This document shows, piece by piece, positions 57,541-64,000 of a stretch of 64,000 nucleotides of DNA. The notes under the pieces were generated by a model. That model had not been told where the DNA came from. It did not search any database and saw only the letters and a list, made by a program, of their open reading frames with translations. Made by a program: the position numbers and the translations under genes. Location: NCBI GenBank assembly GCA_940671915.1, contig CALNVZ010002418.1, positions 45,500 to 109,499 of the forward strand, read 5' to 3'. The stretch is from Paracentrotus lividus. Lineage: Eukaryota; Echinodermata; Echinoidea; Camarodonta; Echinidae. Every line of letters starts with the position of its first letter. Position 1 is the stretch's first letter.

Positions 57541-58640
57541 GGGCGGTCATAAATTATGATTATTTTCACTTTCATTGGCTGAAATTAATTTATTTTAGCA
57601 TTATTATGCTCCAAAATGGTTCTGCAATAATTTTTGCGAAAAAAAACAACAAAAAAAAACAACAAAAAGAACAAACAAACAAACAAAACAAAAGGTCGAA
57701 AAACAGGGAAATACATAAGAAATTCATAAAACAATGAAATACACAAGGAATTTAGTTCGATATCAAATTTCTTTCCAAGTACAATGGTTAAGAATCCTAT
57801 AAAGATTATGCAAACACAAAATATAGCATTCCAGAAGCTGTAGTTTGTCAATTAGAACAAAAATTATGACTTCATGCAATGCGTAAATTAGCATAATTAA
57901 TTCATATAAAATAAATTATAAATAAATTATTATCATTATGGGAAAATTAACAGTGCTTTCTTGTAGTTACATCACACACTACCATCGTGCAAATTTTCGG
58001 CGAGCTCGCGCGATCAACAGCCAAGATCTTTTCGGGGGCATCATGGCCCCCCTCCCTTATACCCGCCCCTCCCCCAGTCTTGACAGCTACCAAAACACCC
58101 CATTGACTGACTAGGGTTGAGTTCATAAATTTTTTTACCACAGTGGATATAGTAATTGCTCAAAATGTACATTTATTGCATAATACATAATATATTCATT
58201 TTTCTGTACAATTTGCCATAGGTCACACACGTGACCCACTAAAATGTCACACACGTGACCCGACATCACGATATAAAATAATAGATAAAAAAAGAAATTT
58301 CAGAGATGACTCCTATCGATTGGTATTTTTTGGTTAACAGGTCCATAATGCATATCTCACAGCAATAAGAACATTTCATCATTTTAAAACTCACAGGAAT
58401 TTCAAAATGAAATTGAACTTTCAAAATCATGCCGTTCTGTGAAGTCACACACGTGACCCATTTCTTTTGACCTCTGACCTTGAACATGCATATTGTAAAT
58501 ATAAAAAAATATTTACAAATGATAGCCAACAAAATATATTAGCATGATATAAACATTAAATCAGTATATATTTTAAAAATGTTAGAGTTATAGCCAATTA
58601 AAGTCAAGATTTTGCATAATTTCGTTCACACACGTGACCA
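56755..58640. promoter_or_regulatory. Recurrent GTCACACACGTGACC motif (E-box palindrome)
   Basis: GTCACACACGTGACC or a near variant occurs near 56754, 56916, 56936 (complement), 57510, 58222, 58246, 58444 and 58626, with a mutated copy near 57350. Each contains CACGTG, the E-box bound by MYC/USF-type bHLH factors, within TCAC(AC)ACGTGA. Repeated spacing argues that it belongs to a mobile element. Regulatory use is inference. Confidence 0.55.
57640..58120. mobile_element. Diverged copy of the piggyBac-like MITE
   Basis: GGGAAATACATAAGAAATTCATAAAACAATGAAATAC near 57705, in two blocks, matches 47967-48022. The end near 58020-58116 (GATCTTTTCGGGGGCATCATGG, poly-C, CAGTCTTGACAG, GACTAGGGTT) parallels 48290-48356 (GATCTCGGGGG, poly-C, CAGTCAAAATC, AATAGGGTTAA). 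The other end was not located. Confidence 0.6.
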
Positions 58641-58931
58641 AGAATGGTCCACCAGCAAACTGGAACAAAAGGGAGATGATAAGCTGGGAGAGGGAGGAGA
58701 GAGTAAACAAAGAAGGGATTAGAGTGGAGGCTATGGGGCTGAAAAGAATGAAAGAAAAGAGAAAAAGCCAAGGGGAAAAAAACACCTAGTAGACCTGTGT
58801 GTTATAGACCTACAAGAAGAAGTAAGGGGGGGGATAGAATTAATTAATTTGTTAAGAATATACAGCTCTGTAAAATCTCCCTTTTTTTTTAGCAATATCT
58901 AGTTTTTGTGCTTGAATTTCGTCAAGCTTTA

Positions 58932-59340
58932 TTAAAGGAAACCACTACCCAACAAAATAGTCACTTTTATATTAAACAGCATAATGAGAGGAGGAATTAA
59001 AAAAAAAAAGTTTCATCAAAATCAGTTATGTAATATAACATATTTTACCTCCTTCTAAGCTCAATATATGTTGTGTGAAATAAATTTTCCCATATTTTGA
59101 GCTCAGAAGTAATTCAGATACATTTTAAAAGAAAATGAGAAAAATCTGAAAATCTGTGTACAAAACAAATGGAGAGTTGTCCATAAAATCGGCCATTTTG
59201 AAGCCGATGTTGCCAATTCGAGGATACCCATAGCAGGTACAACGCGACTTTTCAAACTTCCATAACTTTCTTATTTTATAACCGATTTTGATGAAACTTT
59301 TTTTTTTAATTGCTCCTCTCATTAGGCCTATGCTCTTTAA
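58932..59340. mobile_element. Partial copy of the 54.1-kb foldback MITE
   Basis: The right three quarters match 54071-54650 (CTCAATATATGTTGTGTGAAAT, ATGGAGAGTTGTCCATAA.ATCGGCCATTTTGAAGC and CTTCCATAACTTTCTTATTTTATAACCGATTTTGATGAAAC, in parts). The left arm is largely deleted after TTAAAGGAAACC at 58932. Confidence 0.75.
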
Positions 59341-59511
59341 AATAAATGCGATTATTTCATAGGGTATTGGACACCTTTAATGTACCCAAAGGATCATACC
59401 TTAAAACGAGAGCAACCTGATCAACACCGTCATTGATTGTAGATATGAATAGTCTTAAATTATTCCTTTTGAAATAACTATTAACATGAATTTATTAAAA
59501 ATAAATTACCT

Positions 59512-60758
59512 TATACCGAGTGAGTAAAAAAAAACTTTACACATAAAAAAATTTCAATAAAATAAAAACCAATTTATACACCCCAAATTATTAGTCATAT
59601 TCTGAAAGAATAATTCCCGCATCTTTCGGTACCAATTTTGTGTGTAATTAATATCTTTACGCGTGGATGACACGGCGCATTGTTTGCGAACATGTAATTT
59701 TGAATGTGCAAAAGTGGAGTAAAACAAAAACACAAATGCTGAGCATGGTCAGTAAGAGTGAGCAGTGGGTGAAAATTTTATATTAAGTTGGGATGAAGTA
59801 TTTTCAGGATTTGACTAACATCTCAAGTTGTTAAATATGTTTCAGAGGCATGCAATGATGAGAGCCCTTGAATATATTATTTTCTACGATAGTGCTTAAA
59901 ATAATGTCACGGACGGACATTTTTCAGTAAAGTAAATAAGTCTCAGTTCAATATTTAACAACTTTTTATTTTTCTTAACTGGTTCAGAGAGGTTGAAAGT
60001 ATTTCTAAACAAAACAAGAATACAACAGAAATATAAACTGGGGAAATAATTCTGTGCGAATAAATTAAACATTTTGACCCAAAAAATGTCCGTCGTGAAA
60101 AAGACAGAACAAAAGTATTTCCCTTTGTTATTGCTTGTTTGAAATTAAAAATCATGCAAAGCTATCTCCTTATTATTAGACCTTTGCTTCTATTTTAGAT
60201 AGTATGCCATAAATCAAAAGAGTCATGAGAAGTCGGGAAACCCATTTCCATCTCGTCCGTCCGTGACATGAACATTTAAAGGATTCATTCTTAGCATGTA
60301 TCCATGGCAACAAAATGTTGCAATCATTTGGACATCCAGTGGTACCTTCACTATAAAACACAGAAAATTCAATATTTCCTCATGATTAACTTTTCACAGG
60401 CTGTAAACTTTGAAAATTTGCAAAATTTGCAGAATCTAGAGACCTTGATAGTATATTGGCTAAAAACAACGTTGTAAAAAGCTATGCTATTTTATTCATG
60501 ATGAAGTCTTTTTTTTTTTTTTGTCCGCTTTTATTGTTTCAATTTCACCCCACCCTTGCACAATTCGAAATTTACATGTTCGCAAACAGTGCGTCGTGTT
60601 CATCCAAGCGTAAAGACATACCACACAAAAATGGTACCAGATGATGCGGGAGGAGTTGCTGTTTCACAATATGTATAATAATTTGGGGTTTATATATTGG
60701 TTTTCTTTTTATTGACATTTTTCTAGGTGTAAAGTTTTTTTCTGACTCACTCGGTATA
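59512..60758. mobile_element. Foldback element with TATACCGAGTGAG ends
   Basis: TATACCGAGTGAG at 59512 faces CTCACTCGGTATA ending at 60758. The arms pair inward through AAACTTTACAC, ACCAATTTATA, CCGCATC...GGTACCA, CTTTACGC.TGGATGA and TTTGCGAACATGTAA (60577 complement). The centre carries GTCACGGACGGACATTTTT and an inverted counterpart near 60256. No coding frame is supported. The motif GTCCGTCCGTGACATG gives it a further inner inverted pair. Confidence 0.78.
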
Positions 60759-60773
60759 TATAATATTTATGTT

Positions 60774-60881
60774 ATGATAATGTTTGAAATAATGATAATT
60801 GCAATAATGACAATAATAAGAATAATAATAATGATGATAGTAATAATGATAATAATAATAATAACAATAATAATAATAATG
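60774..60881 (+). repeat. AAT/ATG simple repeat at the 5' edge of an RLE-type LINE fragment
   Basis: AATAATAATAATGATGATAG-type sequence runs to the exact start of the LINE-like coding sequence. The poly-Ile and poly-Met frames are artefacts. Confidence 0.85.
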
Positions 60882-61735
60882 AAGCGTTCCTTGAACGAAA
60901 GATTGCAGACAAATCTACAGGCAAAACGTCTACACAATCGAATCGCCAGTTCGTTGACAAAAAGAACACCCATGGATGGCTCAAGTCTGCTGGTCTGAAA
61001 GGAGAAACGGAGGGGTTTATATTTGCCATGCAAGATCAGGTAATCAAGACACGGGCATATGAGAAATCCATTCTGCAATCTGATGTAGAGGACACGTGCA
61101 GAGTATGTGGGAAAGAACCTGACACTTTAATGCATCTGGCATCAGGATGTCCTATCTTGGCCCAAACAGAATATATCAGCAGACATGATAGCATTGCCAA
61201 GCATATACATTGGCAACTTCTAAAGGATCGTGGGACTCAAGAATGTGACCATCCATGGGAACATCAGTCGCAGACAATAACCCTGGCTGATAAAAGTACC
61301 ATACATTGAAACTGCAGTATAATGACAGACAGAGCTATAAACTATAACAAGCCAGACATCATCGTAAGAGAGGGAAACAAACTTAACATCATCGAAGTAT
61401 CCGTCCCTCACGACATAAACCTCGCAGTCAAGGAAAGGGACAAGCGGCTAAAATATCAACACCTGAGGCTCGAGATCGAACGAATGTGGAACGTCAAGGC
61501 AGAAGTCACCCCGGTGATAATTGGTCACACGGGGATGGTAAAGAAGGGAATCGAGAGTCTCATCACCAAGATCTCCCCGAACATCAAGATCTACGATCTT
61601 CAAAAGGAAGCCATTCTCGGCACAACTAGAATGATCCGAAAAATACTTTGACACTAAAAAGTTGCACTTGAAATCACTTTGTGCTTTTTGTTAAAGCAAA
61701 GTCTTTCAAGGAAAAATACGGACTTGATCCTGTTT
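60882..61735 (+). pseudogene. C-terminal fragment of an RLE-type LINE (R4/Dong-like)
   Basis: The reading starts at the TAA-repeat edge: HGWLKSAGLKGETEGFIFAM, QDQVIKTRAY, then CRVCGKEPDTLMHLASGCPI (Cys-Cys-His-Cys zinc motif) and, after a stop near 61308, DRAINYNKPDIIVREGN, then KLNIIEVSVPHDIN and VIIGHTGMVKKG, ending in ILGTTRMIRKIL and a stop at 61649. C-x-x-C...H-x(4)-C followed by K-P-D...[ED]-V-[SA]-[VI]-P is the arrangement of the restriction-like endonuclease at the C-terminus of R2/R4-type LINEs. The 3' side ends in ATAATAATAATA at about 61739-61751. TAA/ATA repeats on both sides fit the known preference of Dong-type elements for TAA repeats. 5'-truncated and broken. Confidence 0.82.
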
Positions 61736-61751
61736 ATCATAATAATAATAA

Positions 61752-62153
61752 TTTGATGTAAAGATCATTATGAATAAAAAAAAAAAAAGTCTCATCAGTA
61801 TTGTTACAATTATTATTTTTACAAGTCGGCCCTATTGTTATTGTTATTATTATTATCATTATCATTACTATTATTGTTATTATTAATATGATGATGATTA
61901 TTATTTTTTATCATTATAATTTTCCTTTTCATTATAATTTCTATTATTGAAACTGTTATTATCTATATCATTTCAATTCTATTATTTTCACGTTTATCCA
62001 TGGTTTTCTAAGAACTACTAAATTTATTTCCGTTATCAAACACAATTTATGTCCGCCATGACACTGCAGAGCTAATTCTGCATACATTTGGACATACTGA
62101 CACAAAAATATTAAAATGAAACGTTTCTCTCTATTTTATTCTTATATCTAAAG
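61752..62153 (+). other. Intron sequence before the third discoidin exon
   Basis: ATT/TTA-rich simple-sequence region at 61810-61990 and a pyrimidine-rich run (TTTCTCTCTATTTTATTC) at 62124 that serves the acceptor at 62153. Nothing else seen. Confidence 0.5.
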
Positions 62154-62298
62154 GATTTCTTCTTTAGATGGAATCCAGAAGTGGTGTCAACTATAATATT
62201 TAAATCGCCTCGATTTACAAGTAGAATCCGGATTTTTCCATTCAGCATAAATCCAAATCTTGTATCCCTTCGTTTCGATATACTCGGATGCCAAGGTG
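62154..62298 (+). CDS. Exon: end of F5/8 type C (discoidin) domain 1
   Basis: The exon is read as phase 0-1, 145 bp. The acceptor ATATCTAAAG ends at 62153 after a good pyrimidine tract and the donor GTAAGA is at 62299. It reads DFFFRWNPEVVSTIIFKSPR, then FTSRIRIFPFSIN and LVSLRFDILGCQGG. Landmarks: a [FW]-N-P-E-V-V loop, S-P-R-F-x-[SA]-R-I-R-I-x-P, and L-R-[FL]-[DE]-[IL]-x-G-C with the C-terminal Cys. With 50903-51063 and 55873-56004 it gives about 145 residues, the normal domain length, without any missing exon. An alternative acceptor at 62167 would need phase 2, which exon 55873-56004 does not supply, so 62154 is preferred. Confidence 0.85.
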
Positions 62299-62309
62299 GT
62301 AAGAATGAT

Positions 62310-62570
62310 GTTTATGTAGAGGTGATCTTAGTCTAGTGGTTGTATCATTTGACTGGGAATGCAAAAGTCGTGAGCTCATTTCCCTGCGCCAGCACCTGGG
62401 CAAGGCATCATATCTACATTTGCTTCACCTCACCCAGGTGTAAATGGGCATACGATGTCCTTAAGCACTACATACTTGGCAGCTTAGCTATGCTCTGGGT
62501 AATAATGTGTCAAACAATTTTTGTTGTTTGTACACTATATAAGAAGCAACGATGCTTATTATTTAGTATA
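62310..62570 (+). mobile_element. tRNA-derived SINE (SURF-like)
   Basis: An A-box-like TTAGTCTAGTGGTTGTATC near 62328 and a B-box-like GTCGTGAGCTCATTTCCC near 62367 are followed by the body GCCAGCACCTGGGCAAGGC...CACCCAGGTGTAAATGGG. The 3' part ACTATATAAGAAGCAACGATG precedes TTATTATT. This order is that of a SINE I recognise from sea urchin genomes. It sits in the intron between the discoidin exons. Confidence 0.8.
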
Positions 62571-63162
62571 ATTTTGATTTAATTTACAGTTTTGTTTTAC
62601 AAGATACCGTTTATGACATTAGGGATATGTTTTAGAATCCATTTTTGCTATTTGTAAAAATAGGGGACCTGTCACTTTGTACAACTTTATTTCCCTTTGG
62701 TATGTGGGTATATTATTTCCGAAATGACAAAAAGTTTTAATGAAAATAATGGTCAAATAAAGTTGAAAGAATAACAGTAAACTAGGTAATTTAAATGAAA
62801 TGAAAATGGTTTCGTTGCTCTAAGGGGGAATACTTATAGATTACTCATTACAAATATTTTAAAATGATTCTTTTTTAATAAAGTCTAGTCTCTTACTTAG
62901 ACCTAGGGACTCCCTCGTCGTCTGACACAAAAGGTGATTTATCCTTGTTTAGATTGTTAAAGTGTCTCCACTTTACAAGGATGTCTTTCAGATCTCATTG
63001 AAAGGCCTGTTGCCAATTCATTCCTGGTGTACCTCGACATATTTTCACCTGGAAATTGGCAAGGCGAGTAGATGGTTCCTTAAAAAAATATTTTCAAATT
63101 ATTTCATTATGATTTATCTTTCAATTTATCGTCAATGAGATACATGTTATTGTTATTCCTAG

Positions 63163-63458
63163 GGTGTAATTTTGATCTCGGTCTCGCATCTGGCCTTCTA
63201 GCATTAACAGACAGTCAAATGCAACAAGGTCTCAACCGATCACTTGTAGATTTGGAGGCCCTGAGGCTATTACCCTACGAACACCGACCCTTGATGGGTT
63301 GGAGAGGGCGCCCTTCAAGGTTCAATAATGGTGTTGACATTCTCTTTGGAAGTAGCGTCATAGTTCATAGTATTATAATTCAGCAGTGTCATTTATCACA
63401 ACTCCGCTCCTTTAATCTCACCGTAGTTTCAGATTATGCATCCTCTACATATTTCATG
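63163..63458 (+). CDS. Exon: first two thirds of F5/8 type C (discoidin) domain 2
   Basis: The 296-bp exon is phase 1-0. The acceptor TATTCCTAG ends at 63162 and the donor GTGAGT is at 63459. The split codon joins to give G-C-Q-G-G-C-N-F-D-L: the C-terminal Cys of domain 1 lies four residues before the N-terminal Cys of domain 2. It reads CNFDLGLASGLLALTDSQMQ, LLPYEHRPLMGWRGRPSR, NNGVDILFGSSVIVHSIIIQ and SFNLTVVSDYASSTYFM. Landmarks: C...L-G-[LM]-x-S-G, [ILT]-x-D-S-Q-[IM], G-W, the I-x-x-[IV]-x-x-Q strand and x-[VL]-x-[VY]-S. One exon covers what two exons encode in domain 1. The rest of the domain lies beyond the window. Confidence 0.88.
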
Positions 63459-64000
63459 GTGAGTTCTTGATTGTCTTGCTTACTAGTACTTTATATCCTT
63501 CATGGCTCTCGCAGTCATTACAATGGAACCTTGTTAACCCTATCAATACCAAGGGGGGCACAATGTGCCCCTACCAAACTTTTATACGCCATTTCTATAC
63601 GCTTGGATTATTTTCCACCGAACTTGGTGGCTTTTCCTCAAGTTTATTCACAATTATTTTGATACAAAGTTTGTGGGGTGTGATATTCCATGTTGCCATG
63701 GCAACTACAAAATGGCAACCATGTTTATCCAATTTTTGTTCATTTTCGATATCCATAGTTATAAACAATATTAGGCTGTCTTCATTAAGGTTTCTTTATT
63801 CAAATTGAATTGAAATAAAATTCCAAACAGAATACCACTCTTCTTTTCTTTTTTTTCTTTTTGTTCTTTTTTTTGTTGTTACTTTTCATGTGAAAAATGG
63901 TGCCAAAACAATAAAAATAATAGGAAATATTGAAATTTGAATTTTATCACATTTCTAATTTCTAAAATGAGTTTATTATTATTAAAGTCACTTTGCATAA
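63459..64000 (+). other. Intron sequence to the window edge
   Basis: It follows a canonical GTGAGT donor. Frames at 63467-63808 and 63471-63774 lack domain similarity. A T-rich tract occurs at 63840-63875. No further exon is seen before the edge. Confidence 0.5.

Noticed and set aside
59381..59460. Possible extra discoidin exon after TTTCATAG (reading YWTPLMYPKD...)
   Set aside because: The phase does not fit the flanking exons, there is no donor, and the domain is already complete without it.
62168..62298. Alternative start of the third discoidin exon at the TTCTTTAG acceptor
   Set aside because: It would require a phase-2 upstream exon; the acceptor at 62153 gives phase 0, matching the exon ending at 56004 and a normal domain length.

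Overview
The window is eukaryotic DNA, most likely from a sea urchin or a related echinoderm. The evidence is long AT-rich introns, frequent poly-C and poly-G runs, two tRNA-derived SINEs of the kind I know from sea urchins, several L2/CR1-type LINE remnants, many foldback DNA elements, and short phase-1 exons for CUB and discoidin domains. The species assignment is inference.

The only host gene I can support is on the + strand and spans most of the window. Its exons are at 12769-12972 (first half of a CUB domain), 24869-25222 (a complete CUB), 50903-51063 + 55873-56004 + 62154-62298 (one complete F5/8 type C discoidin domain) and 63163-63458 (the first two thirds of a second discoidin domain, continuing off the right edge). 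From 24869 on, the intron phases fit without adjustment (1-1, 1-0, 0-0, 0-1, 1-0). The product is a secreted or membrane-anchored mosaic protein with domain order CUB-CUB-discoidin-discoidin, the same order as neuropilin a1-a2-b1-b2, although the sequence does not prove it is one. The 5' end of the gene, the second half of the first CUB and the 3' end were not found.

The rest is introns filled with mobile DNA. 1-12.7 kb: dispersed repeats and an AACG-rich block. 14.1-17.1 kb: a 3-kb foldback element. 20.0-24.6 kb: a long, frameshifted CR1/L2-like LINE preceded by about four 123-bp tandem units. 25.5 kb: a SINE. 26-33.5 kb: foldbacks and LINE scraps. 33.5-35.3 kb: an element with tandem-repeat arms, holding a 39-bp perfect hairpin with hammerhead-ribozyme-like cores. 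36.2-50.1 kb: a nest of insertions. A 5'-truncated L2 LINE on the - strand is split into five pieces by a TTAA-flanked piggyBac-like MITE, a 4.0-kb Mutator-like foldback with 9-bp target duplications, and two inverted copies of a palindrome-rich TIR element. The larger of those copies carries its own PIF/Harbinger-like MITE and a young LINE with an intact 661-codon reverse-transcriptase frame. 51-62 kb: further LINE pieces, foldbacks (one near-perfect and TTAA-flanked), a tandem repeat rich in CACGTG palindromes, a second hammerhead-like motif, and a restriction-like-endonuclease LINE fragment sitting in TAA repeats.

The most notable signals are the decodable insertion nest, eight perfect DR1 nuclear-receptor-type sites in the Mutator-like element, the hammerhead-like motifs, and the different intron layout of the two discoidin domains.
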